DNA of 64,000 nt, taken from positions 620,001 through 684,000 of the forward strand of contig JARBJD010000008.1 of NCBI GenBank assembly GCA_033064195.1, given 5' to 3'. Origin of the DNA: Blattamonas nauphoetae. Its lineage: Eukaryota > Preaxostyla > Oxymonadida. The notes beneath the pieces were generated by a model. The model saw nothing but the letters and a program-made list of their open reading frames with translations. It searched no databases and was not told where the DNA came from. Positions 54,301 to 64,000 of this stretch are shown here, piece by piece. The translations under genes and the position numbers were made by a program. Every line of letters starts with the position of its first letter. The stretch's first letter is position 1.

Positions 54301-57300
54301 CCACTCAAACCATCCTGAAAGCGTCGTGTCGTGTTGGGAGTGGAACAAACCACGTGTGGATCCAGCTGACAGGACAAACCATCGCCAAAGGAACGTACTC
54401 AGTGGCATTGACAGAACTGGAGTTCTCATTTGAGGTCACGTTCACCGATGCGAGAGATGAAAACGGACATGTACTCTCAACAGAAGCATCAGTTCGTCTG
54501 TTCGGAGATGAAAGCAAACTCTCCTTCAACAAGGAGTACACATTGAAGGGCGTGACAGAAACATCCACGTCGACATTTATCGATTTATCTGGGATGCTCA
54601 TCCCATTCTCCACTCCTCTGCCAACAGAGCGGATTGTAGGGATTGGGACCATGACTTTCACCAACAGTCAGAAAGATGAGGTGTCGATCTCTCTCACTGG
54701 TGCTGATTTGGCGAGCACGGAATATTTCATCGAAACCTCGCCTTCGAGTGTGGTGGATGGAAACAAGTTGTCAGCTGTCTTCTTCGCTCAGACAGGATTG
54801 ATCGTCGCAAAAGTATTTTCAACAAATGACAGTGAAGTCCCTCTTCAATTCAACCAAAAATATGAAGTTGTGTCCATCACCGACTCTCTCGACACTCCCA
54901 TCTTGATCGACCGTCTGTCATTCACTGTCCCTCCATCGCCCCTTCGAATCACGTCGCTCTCAGTCAAGCTGAGTGGGGACAAGTCACAAGCACTCGTTGA
55001 ACTGATCGGAATGCAGATTCCTACCTCTCCCACTCTGTACCTCAACTTGAAAAACCCAACCACAAACATGGAACTCTGCGTCATTACGTCGTACAAAAGC
55101 GACACCGTCCTCGTCGCGACGATCCCTGCTGCCCAGACAGAATCTGGACAGTGTTGTGCTCACTTTGAATGGCTTCTGGATTCCAATCGCAGGTGTTGTT
55201 CCTTCGTTTGACCTCGTCGTGGTGGAAACTGGAACAACCACCGAAATCTCGATTTCTGTTTCGTTCAGCACACCGTTCCTCGGAAGCGGAGAAGCCGAAA
55301 TCTACAAAACATCGAAATTGAAGTATGACACCGATTACACTGTTGTCCGATTGACCAGCTCGATTGTGCCTGTTTCCATTCCGTCGACAGTGACCTTCAA
55401 AACTCCAGTTGGTCCAGTTCGAATCCTCTCAGCCGAATGCGATCTCGACGCAGAATCTGAAAAGGCAGCTGTGATTGTTCTCGCTGGTGATTTATTCCCC
55501 TCAAAGACTTCTTTCAAATTGATTGTGTACGAGTTGGACAGTTCTTCAGCCAAAATCGGAAAAGCGTTTGAACTGTCGTCTTCATTTCTCGAAGATGGGT
55601 CAGCGTCATCCCACACTCTCTCGCATGTCATCTACAACGAGCCAAGTGCGAAACTGAAGTTTGGAACGTCATACGCGATCACTGATCTGCTGATTTCTGG
55701 AAGAACCACAATCGTGAGCAGTGACGTGACATTCGATGTCCCAGCCGAGCCAGTCCGCATCGAAGACGCGACAAGCAGACTGAACTCGGCCTTCGACGCA
55801 GTGATTGTGACACTGACAGGCTGTGCTCTTAAAGCAGGAACATATTCATTCACCCTCACTCATATCACCGCAGAGAATTCACGAAGCATCACTGGCAGTC
55901 TAAAATCAGATGGAAATGTTGAATGTACACACACTGTCGAAGAGAGCAATCCCAATCTTTTGCTCTTTGGGGAGACATACACACTCACATCAGCCACTCT
56001 GGACACAAAGCAAATCTTGTTCAATTCCAACATCGACATCTACGTTCCTCGTCCTCCCAAAGTGACAGACGCGATGATTCATCCAAACACTCAAAACACA
56101 GGAGTGACGATTGAACTGCTGGGAACGGATCTGGGGATGATGAAAGAGTTCAAAGTCACTCTCCGTCCTTCTTTCTCTTTTGTTGTTCTATTTGCTGATG
56201 CATCGCGAGCACTCTCACCTTCATTCCGAATCGGGTCTAAAGATGGACTTGATGCGAACACTGAATACTTTGTGGAGTCGATTGTGGGAGTGGTGGACTC
56301 GGATGACGTGATCTTGATTGATGGACCAGTTTCATTCACAACACCGGAAGCGACACTGATGGAAGTGGTTGTGTCGTCGTCATGCGGAGTGGGAGGAGAG
56401 GGCGAGGAATGTGGGAGCTTGTCTCTTCCTTGCGAGACACTTTTGATTGGATGGGAGATTGGAAAGAAAGAAGGAAATCTGAAGACGATCATTCTGAAAG
56501 TGCGAGACTCGGCGGAGAATGGAGGAATGGTTGTGGTTGGAAGAGGGAGTGTGGAGGTTCGAGGAATGTTGGGACAGAAAGGGCGAGTTGTGATCTCAGA
56601 ACAAGCGACGACAAACACGAAATCAGACAGTGTGTTTGTGATTGATGGAGGAGAGATTCTTCTTTTGGATTTGATTATTTCCGTTCCGTTGTTGAATTCA
56701 GTTTGGGGTTGGCGACCTGCTTTCGTTGTGGGAGGGAAAGGATCAGTGATTATGAAGGAAGTGGAGATTTGCTGTTCAGAAGAGGGAGAGAAAGCTGGAA
56801 TTGGATTGGTTGGGATGGAACAAGGTCGATTGGAAGTTGACCAACTTTTTGTGCGAAATATTTCGTTTAGGGACGGCGTTGGACTGATTCGGTGTTTGGG
56901 AGGACAGAACGAGATGACGACAGACATGCGAAATGTTGTTGTGCAGAACACGACACTGGAATCAGAAGGGATTCTTGATTTCTCATCGACAGACTCTTGT
57001 TCAGAGATTTCGATGACAGACTGTGAACTTGACCGAGTTCGAATGCGAGTTGGAGAAGGGACAGACACAGCACTTGTTTCGATCCGAACACGACAGGCGC
57101 GACTTTCGATCTCGAAGTGTGTCTTCTTTGAGAGTGGATGTGAACTGTCGAATGGAGTGAAGATTGGACAAGCACTCTTGATCACACTCTTCTCTTCAGA
57201 CAATGACGAGACTGTTCAATGTGTTGATCTTCACTCGTGCCTGATTGTGGACTGCGCTGGTCGAGACGAAAGCGGAGAGGGAGGAGTTCTGATTCGAAGT

Positions 57301-57585
57301 GGAAATGGATTGAGTCGAGTGAGTCTGAGTGGAAGCTGGTTTGAAGAACGATCCGGATCGTCGTCACCTTCGTCATTCGAACGAGACGCGGAAGGGAGGA
57401 TGATTTTGACGAAGCAGAAGTTGTCATTCGGTGGATGGAAGAGAGCAGCAGTTGTGGTTGAACGAGGACGAAGACTTCCTGTGATTGCTCGGAAAGGGTC
57501 AGGATTCTCGAACTGTGGTCTGATTGTGAGAGGGATGGAAGTGGAAAGAGCGACGAACAGAAAGAAAGAGAGAGAAGAGCTGTGA
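51337..57585 (+). pseudogene. Surface beta-helix protein (broken; mariner-like insertion)
   Basis: It starts at 51337 with a signal peptide (MIPLSLVLCLFPYTFA). The conserved N-terminal region follows (GTYVGDNLEITHRCLEVTG, SPWTSAIVISGSRLEESG). Lesions in order: a one-base shift near 51,640 before KFENCMFSLTNSTLS; an in-frame TGA at 52607-52609; a 542-bp element at 52873-53414; a one-base shift near 55,157 between TESGQ and VVLTLNGFWIPIA. The middle has Ig-like modules repeated many times (KIELEMEAMTPLTSQEYEVT, then units such as VRIEDATSRLNSAFDAVIVT). The C-terminal 400 residues form a second beta-helix and end RGMEVERATNRKKEREEL. That resembles the end of the giant - strand protein at 24,364, not the pseudokinase paralogs, so the gene is a mosaic of the two classes. 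Confidence 0.8.
52873..53414. mobile_element. Non-autonomous mariner/pogo-like fold-back element (542 bp)
   Basis: A TA target duplication (52871-52872 and 53415-53416) flanks inverted termini CAGTAACTCC and GGAGTTACTG. The inverted similarity continues inward past CTAATGTCTAAT for well over 100 bp, with matches such as TTTCTCGACAACCCA on both sides. The element can therefore fold back on itself. No coding capacity. Without it and one TA, the host reads GAATYLDLTVVTTRFELCEL, in line with its paralogs. Confidence 0.88.
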
Positions 57586-58513
57586 ATATATCATCGCTGT
57601 GCTTGTCTACTGATTTTGTGCACAGTTATTCAATCAGATCTTCCTTTATTCAGTTCTCAATTTTCTTATTTATCTGTCACGTCATTCTTTCGCAATTGCC
57701 TTCGCAATTACTTTGTGGATTGCTGGTGGTCCAATGAAGCCTCGTGGGGTGAGCATTTAGTGTTGACGAGTTTTGGTTCGAGTCAAACACACTCCGCTCT
57801 CTTGCGAGAGGCTCAGATTTTTGCTCAGTTCCCATTGTTTTGAAAAACACTTCAAGCACACAGAACACCAGAAAATGGAGGAAACAGAATCGATTCGAGA
57901 TTTCGAAAGACAACATCGGCTTCCACTCAATCCACCAACCTCCTTCCAAAATCGAGTTGGCGGGGAGAGAGACGGAAGCTGAGCTTGGAATGGAGACGAG
58001 AGACAATCCGAACGGAAAGTTGACAGAAAGAGAACAACAGCGATGAGAGACAGGAAGGAAGAATCAGGCCATCTCGAATAGCGAGGATGAGCCTGCTGTC
58101 TCAAACCAAAACAGGAGCGAATCGATCCAACCAGCAACACTGAAGTGAATAAATATCGAAGCAGGCGCGATCATTCCAGAATACCGAAGGAACAGAACTA
58201 CTGGGTGACAAAACGAAAACTGAACGAGATGTATTGAATGGAAAATCGAATCAATGCATGGAAAGGTGATGTGGCTGAGTGAAGTGTCTGGTGAAGATGA
58301 AGTGATTCACAATTCGAGAAAGGGTATTTGAAAAGGGATGAACGAGCAACGATCGTTGTGCTTGATGTGAGACTCCACAGCTCGCGTCTGGTTGCGACAT
58401 GAACATGTGGAGGGTAGAGTTGATCCGATGAACTGTGAGATGTGACATGACAGGATGATGCGAGCGAAGTGGCAAGAAGATGAAGATCCAGGTGGAGGTC
58501 AGATGGTGAGTCG
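57586..58513. other. Intergenic DNA between convergent surface pseudogenes
   Basis: Contains the first copy of a 178-bp direct repeat and otherwise nothing recognisable. The two flanking genes converge here. Confidence 0.4.
57826..58003 (+). repeat. 178-bp direct repeat, copy A
   Basis: Starts CAGTTCCCATTGTT and ends GGAATGGAGACGAGA plus a few bases. The second copy lies at 62341-62518 with about ten differences. It includes a short open frame (MEETESIRDFERQHRLPLNP) present in both copies, possibly a gene fragment. Confidence 0.85.
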
Positions 58514-61500
58514 TCACTCCTTCATTTCCATCCCAGATCCAACACGATTCTTGTCGGAATGAGAAGAGAGGAACTCCCCAATTTCAGAAAGAGTTGGACG
58601 TTGTTTCGGGTCAACTGAAAGACAACGATGGATCAGAGAGATGAACTCCTCGTTCTTCAGAGTGTCCATTTTTGGTCCAACACCAGTTCCTGATTGTCGC
58701 TGAGCATTCACAGCATCCAGTTCCCCAAACGGAACTTGACCAGTCTCAATTTCCCACAAGACCAGACCAAGACTAAAAACTGACGCTTTGTGGCCATCAA
58801 CCGATTCCACTCCACTTCTTCCATCTGCTGACACAACTTCAGGTGCTCGCCAGCGAAGACCATCCATTCCTGCTTGCTCCACATCTTTTCCAATGTTCAT
58901 TCTGTTCCTGAGTCCTCTTGTTCTCCGATCTGTTCGCGTTTGGTGAGTCGCACATTGAAGCACCACATCCATCCGTCCGAATCACTCCATTCGAACCATC
59001 CAATCCGAACTCCTCCACTTTCTCAATATCAATCGGCTCCTGTGCTTCCATTTCTGTCTGAGTTGGGAAAGCATTCTTCTTCTGTCGTCGTCGCAGCAGA
59101 ACGATGATGATGATCGCCAGCACCAGAGCAATCAACAGACATCCAATCAGCGGTAGAAGCCAGCTCAGCAGTTTCTTCGTTTCAGGAGACAGTGCTTTCT
59201 TTGGATCTTCGAGTTCTTCTGGTTCTTCGGGAGGAATATACGACGATTTCGGAATGTGGAATGTGATCGTGTCGTTCATCCACACATCTGTCGGTGAGTC
59301 AGTGTTCGGTGTGGGTGTCAGTGATTTGATGGTGTATGTTGTGTCGTGTGTCAGAAGCTTCCCATCGCCAATCACTTTGAACTCCTTCGTCCCTCCAGAT
59401 TTCGAGCAGCCTTCACTGTTAAGTGTGAGTGTCACAGGGTTCCCCTCCTCAAAAACAACAAAGTCGAACGATCCGCACACTTCGTTGTCGAAGTGCAGAA
59501 CAACAAAGGCTGATTTGGGATTTGACTCGATGAGGTGTGCTGTCGCGTCTTGGAGGGTGGAGAAGGATGGAGTGTCCGGTGTGGTGATGATTGGTTCCTT
59601 TGGTGTGGTGAAAGTGAGGAAGTCAGGGGTCGCGACGAGGTTGAAGGCCCACGCTGCGACAGGCACTTCGATGTCGTTCGTCAGTCGAGAAGAAGACGAG
59701 TCAGGAACAACTCCCACAATCGAGGTGATCGTGTAGCTTGTGTTGTATTGAAGATTCACTTCCGATGGAGACACCAGAGTCCCTGTCCCACCAGAGAACA
59801 GCATTCTCAAGATTGTTTCTGTTCCATCCGAATCTTTCACTGTCACTTCATATTCCTGCGATGGCAGTGGTGTGTTGCCCATCATCTCCAACTCAATCTT
59901 TCCTGTCTTTTCATTCACTTGAACTGTTGGTTTCGCTGTCAGAAATGGACCCATGATATTGAACTCGTCAGCCAAAAATCGTTCAGGGTCATACTTTCCT
60001 GATGACAGCTCTGTAACTCCGATGACCATTCCAATTGAGTCACTACTGGTTGTGGTGTAACAATCACCAAATCCGAGTGTGGGTAAGGGAGAGGAGAGGG
60101 TGCATATGATTGCGATATCTGTGAACTTGGGCATATTCTCCATGAAGTTGTTGTAGTTTATCTTGAAAGTGGTGTCATCACCAACCGAGTTCCCATCAAA
60201 GAAAACATGCGAGACCGAAAGAAATTTTGCATCTGAATAGTGTGTGAAGCAGATGGCGCCAGTCGTTCCCGATTCGCAGTTCTTCACGAGAGTGTCGGAG
60301 ATGTTGACATTTCCCGTGTTTGAATGGTACATTGCACCTCCTGCTATACTCGCATTGCATTCGATGAAGTGACATCCATCCACTGTTGCTATTGATTTTC
60401 CCGTATAACCGGAAATTCCTCCTCCGTCAGAATACAAAGATCCGGAGACTGATTCACAGCGTTCAAACTTTGTGGTGAAAAGTGACAGATTGAAATCCGA
60501 ATCGACAATCACACCTCCACCATATCCTGTTGCAGTACAGTCCGCAAAGACGCAATCAACGATTTGAACAAACGGGGAGCGACCATCGGTGGCGGATCCA
60601 TCAACACTCAGTCCTCCTCCACAATCCTCTGCAGAACAATTCTCGAATCGGCACGAATTGATGAGAAGATCTCCATCAATGTCAGCGTAGATTGCTCCAC
60701 CTGACCAGGTTGACGAGCAGTTCGTGAAGTTTGTCGAGGTGACGGTCAAGTACGTGTCGTTGTACTGATCGAATTGAAGGAACTCCACTGCTCCACCATC
60801 CCTCCGTGAGGGAATGTTCTCGAAGGAGCAGGACTCTATGAAGACAGCGCCTGGATACAGACTGACGATAAGTGCGTGACCATACGGATACTTGGCACCA
60901 GTGAAGCGACAACTCGAGAAAACGACGGAGGAGGTTCCATCGTCCAGGCCGAAATTATAAGTTTTGCCTTCCTTGAATGGTTCGGTAGCTCCGCTCGGTA
61001 GTTTTACGGTGCCATCTGAAGAGTCGGTGTCTGAGTCAGTGTTGGGGGAGGAGAGGAGGGAGGAGAAGGAAGAATTCGAGCACAAAACTGACCCTCCAGA
61101 GCTCACATCACGAATCGTCGATCCCGACAAATGCGAGCTTGTCAGCGACACAACACATCCCAACATCTTCTGGTCCAAATGCGGAAGTCGTGGCGAGTGC
61201 AAACACCCAATCGAACTCATGTTCACAAATGAGCATCCAATCAGCGATGACGACAGTCTTCCAACCGATTCCACATTCTTTCGAGGTGCTTGTGTCAGTG
61301 AGAGGCCAATCCCATCGTTTCCCAGAATCCGAGAAGAGTCAAACGAACATCCAACAATCGACACCCAAACTGACCCGACAAGGGATGCAAATGACGATGT
61401 TTCAACAATACCACGCATCGACCCAACATCATTCCACAGCAAGCTCTTCGAAATCACAACTGACGATTCTCTTCCTGATTCCTCCAAAGTCGAAGGAGAA

Positions 61501-62048
61501 ATCACAATCGCACTTGTCCATGGTGATACTTCAATTCTGCTTGAAGATATCATCAGCATGCTGCTTGAAACAATTGCCAGTCTTGGTGATCTTGCTTCGT
61601 TCTTCTGTTTTCTTCCTTCTGCAGAATCCTCGACGAGTGAGAAGAGTATTGATTTCAATGACAGAGTTGAGTTTGTCAAGAAGAACAGCGAACGATCCAC
61701 AGCTTGCATGTTGTTTATATTTTCACTCCTGTTTCTGTACGATTCATAAAATGTGATAATTCGTGTGCCAGCCGAGTTTTTTCCCGATGACCCCTCGCCT
61801 GACAGTTCAAGAGTTCGATGAGTGATTTCGATGTCATTGCCAATATATGTTCCTTCTGTGATGGAGAAAACATCAATATCTTTCCATGTAGATCCATCAG
61901 TGTTCCATTCTGGTCGGAAAACCGATTCAAGATCTATCGCACTTGTTTTGGTGTTCGGACTTGTTGCGACTCTGTGAGGTTGGAGTGAATTGGATGAAGT
62001 CGCGAAGGTATGTTGAAACACGCAGAACATGAGCGTGATGAAGATCAT
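58514..62048 (-). pseudogene. Receptor-like surface protein with damaged pseudokinase tail
   Basis: Paralog of the intact gene at 37179-41159. It starts at 62048 with a signal peptide (MIFITLMFCVFQHTFATSSN). The conserved N-terminal region, divergent beta-helix (GGGLSVDGS, GGGVIVDSD), Ig-like modules and transmembrane helix (LLSWLLPLIGCLLIALVLAI) are intact. After the stop-transfer RRRQKK, about 115 residues present in the intact paralog are missing, including the degenerate N-lobe and the SHWILLD loop. The frame also shifts near 58,900. The C-lobe then resumes in another frame (AGMDGLRWRAPEVV, FSLGLVLWEIETGQVPFG, VDPKQRPTLSEIGEFLSSHS). A truncated membrane protein without the kinase-like tail could still be made, resembling the naturally tail-less paralog at 33503-36103. 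Confidence 0.82.
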
Positions 62049-62340
62049 GACACAAAGAAACCTGTCAAGTCTCGATCTGAGGAATAAGAGATGGAGGAGG
62101 AGAGATCACACCCTTTCTTTCTCTTTTTCACCTCACAGGTTGATGTGTCGCAAGAATATTATGCAGAGTGGTAAGGCGACTACAATGTGACTCATTGAAA
62201 TGATGGAATGCTCTCTAATCATCGGATAAATCTTCCACCCCTGTGAACCCATGCAAAGAATCAATCTCGATCGATCATCAGAGTTGAACTCCAGACACGA
62301 ACTTAAGAGCATGGACTCCAGACATGCTCGAAATGTCGAT
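62049..62340. other. 5' flank of the surface pseudogene
   Basis: Holds the promoter-like motif at 62104-62116 and no gene. Confidence 0.4.
62104..62116 (-). promoter_or_regulatory. AAAGGG-N3-GATC motif upstream of surface pseudogene
   Basis: Reads AAAGGGTGTGATC on the coding strand, 55 bases before the ATG at 62048. Identical to the site before the + strand paralog at 51337. Confidence 0.6.
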
Positions 62341-62518
62341 CAGTTCCCATTGTTCTGAAAAGCACTTCAAGCACACAAAACATCAGGAAATGGAGGAAAC
62401 AGAATCGATTAGAGATTTCGAAAGACAACATCGGCTTCCACTCAATCCACCAACCTCCTTCCAAAATCGAGTCGGCGGCGAGAGAGATCGAAGCTGAGCT
62501 TGGAATGGAGACGAGAAA
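62341..62518 (+). repeat. 178-bp direct repeat, copy B
   Basis: Second copy of 57826-58003. The two copies bracket the surface pseudogene and its flanks. Confidence 0.85.
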
Positions 62519-64000
62519 CCATCATTTTAGAGTTTTACCTCCATTGTACGGTCTTTCTCGATCGTCACATTTCAAAATACAGACTGAGAGAAAAAACTTG
62601 ATGACACTTTGTCTTGATTGTATCGCCGAAATTGTAGGTGATGTAATCGCTACGCTCTGACACCCAACAAACCAGGGCTTCATTAACAACTGAGACCGGT
62701 GACGTGGAAATATACAATGGGTGGCCTACCGAAAGATCAAACAAAACAGAATACGTACATGTCCTCGTCGCAAACTAACCAACTACTATTCATGAAACCC
62801 TTTCTATACTGGTTGACAACACCCAAATCAAGCTTGGACTTGCTCGATGACTGATTAAATGAACCGCATTTCAACTCTTCTCTCGGACACAGGTTCTCGA
62901 ACAAAGCTGCAAATTCCAGTTTTTGAGGGAGAAATCCCCAGATACGAAGTGACAAGTCATCGTCCAATTCTGCATAGTGGGCAAATCAACAAGAAATCCG
63001 CCAACCAAATCGAAAGATCAATGCAAATATGACGTTAGAAATATGGAGTTCTTTGCGACGAGGGTACACTTTGTGGTCTCCTGTTAAACGCAATATCTGA
63101 TTGGAGCCACTAAACTCGACAAAATTTTGAGATACCAGCAAATTCAACAACATTCATGAATCCACCATGACAAACTAGGCTCATCAACACTATGGCCAGA
63201 TACATGCGAAGAATCAATTTCTATGACTAAAAACTCTTAATGTCGTGACAACTCAGAACATCATGCGAGAGCTCGCATGTCAAGGACCATGTAGTCGTTG
63301 CGGCCTCAATGCGTGCTAAGAAGCAACACAACTCCAAACCCAAGGTCAAATCTTCAACAATTTTTTAAACGGGGGAGGGGATCCTGTTTCCCCTCCTTAA
63401 CTCCTGGTCGTTCAGACATACTTCGGGAGGCCTCTCAAATCAGAAAAGCAGCATCTCTCAGCTCTGTTGCAATGCTTTTTGAATTCAAGATCTTACAGCT
63501 TGTGCATATCTTGGAACTGATTGTATGAAATGATGATCTCCCGAAGAAGGAGGAGGTGAATGGAAAATCTCCGAACCAACTGATGAATGAGGGCTTTGTC
63601 TGTCCGAGGTTCTATGTCGGTAAGAACAATCAACCATGGTGTTAACAAACCCCTGCGCTACTTGTGAGAGCTATATCACACTTATCAACTCGCAAGCCAT
63701 GGTCATTGGCGGACATGATCTATGAAGGACAAGCACCCGCTGACTCTTCTTCTTTTGCTTGCATTAGCCGTGAATAGATCACCTCTAGTCCGAATCGCAT
63801 TACAACTTGCGCCATATGGAAATATAGAGTCACAGCTCATCAGGAATGACCAACTCAACTCTGGCACGTTTTTAAATGATTTATACGGAAAGATCCCGAA
63901 ATCCAAGTGCAAATGATGATGATATATGACTCGGCATTGAGAAATCAGACTCCAGCAACCAGGTTCGAGGAACACAAGACAGTCCTCAAAATACTTGGCA
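62519..64000. other. Anonymous DNA, no gene recognised
   Basis: Short open frames only. One at 63722-63916 begins with a signal-peptide-like MKDKHPLTLLLLLALAV, but it is 64 aa long, has no relative I recognise and lacks the promoter-like motif. The texture resembles the decayed interior of the element at 42.7-47.3 kb. Confidence 0.3.

Noticed and set aside
63722-63916. Small secreted protein
   Set aside because: Signal-like start but only 64 aa, with no relatives or promoter-like motif; could be chance.

Overview
The window is eukaryotic nuclear DNA, most likely from a metamonad protist of the oxymonad type. The mix of large beta-helix surface proteins, kinase and SPRY-like genes, and short GT..CAG introns recalls Blattamonas. 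That taxonomic call is inference from protein style, not from a marker gene. TAA, TAG and TGA all act as stops, so the code looks standard. No rRNA, tRNA or CRISPR array was seen.

Layout. 0-11.4 kb holds four tandem + strand copies of a helical-repeat gene family of unknown function (about 360 aa). Two of them carry non-autonomous DNA transposons. Between them lie a Pro/Gln-rich protein with three EF-hand-like repeats and a seven-exon syntaxin-6-like SNARE gene. 12.5-14.1 kb is a large palindrome. 14.6-18.8 kb is a broken surface protein with a transmembrane segment and pseudokinase tail. 19.8-23.0 kb is a coiled-coil plus SPRY-like gene split by a 2.0-kb DD35D transposon. 23.2-33.3 kb holds two more members of the helical family (- strand), a giant secreted beta-helix protein of about 2,000 aa with one frameshift, and an unrecognised helical gene. 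33.5-41.2 kb holds two intact paralogous surface proteins (- strand), one ending in a membrane anchor and one in a membrane anchor plus pseudokinase. 41.4-51.0 kb is a protein kinase gene with a coiled coil, four SPRY-like modules and a WASHC3-like tail, interrupted by a 4.5-kb unclassified element. 51.3-57.6 kb and 58.5-62.0 kb are two further broken surface-protein paralogs. The last 2 kb show nothing recognisable.

Three themes link the regions. First, four mobile elements sit inside coding exons, and their target duplications let the original reading frame be read directly. They are two hAT-like elements with 8-bp duplications, one mariner-like element with a TA duplication, and one DD35D element with an apparent TGA duplication. 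Second, a motif of the form AAWGGG-N2-3-GATC lies at a near-fixed distance upstream of start codons in three unrelated gene families, so it is a good promoter candidate. Third, the surface-protein paralogs share an almost identical N-terminal region but differ in the middle and at the C-terminus, as expected from gene conversion or diversifying evolution.
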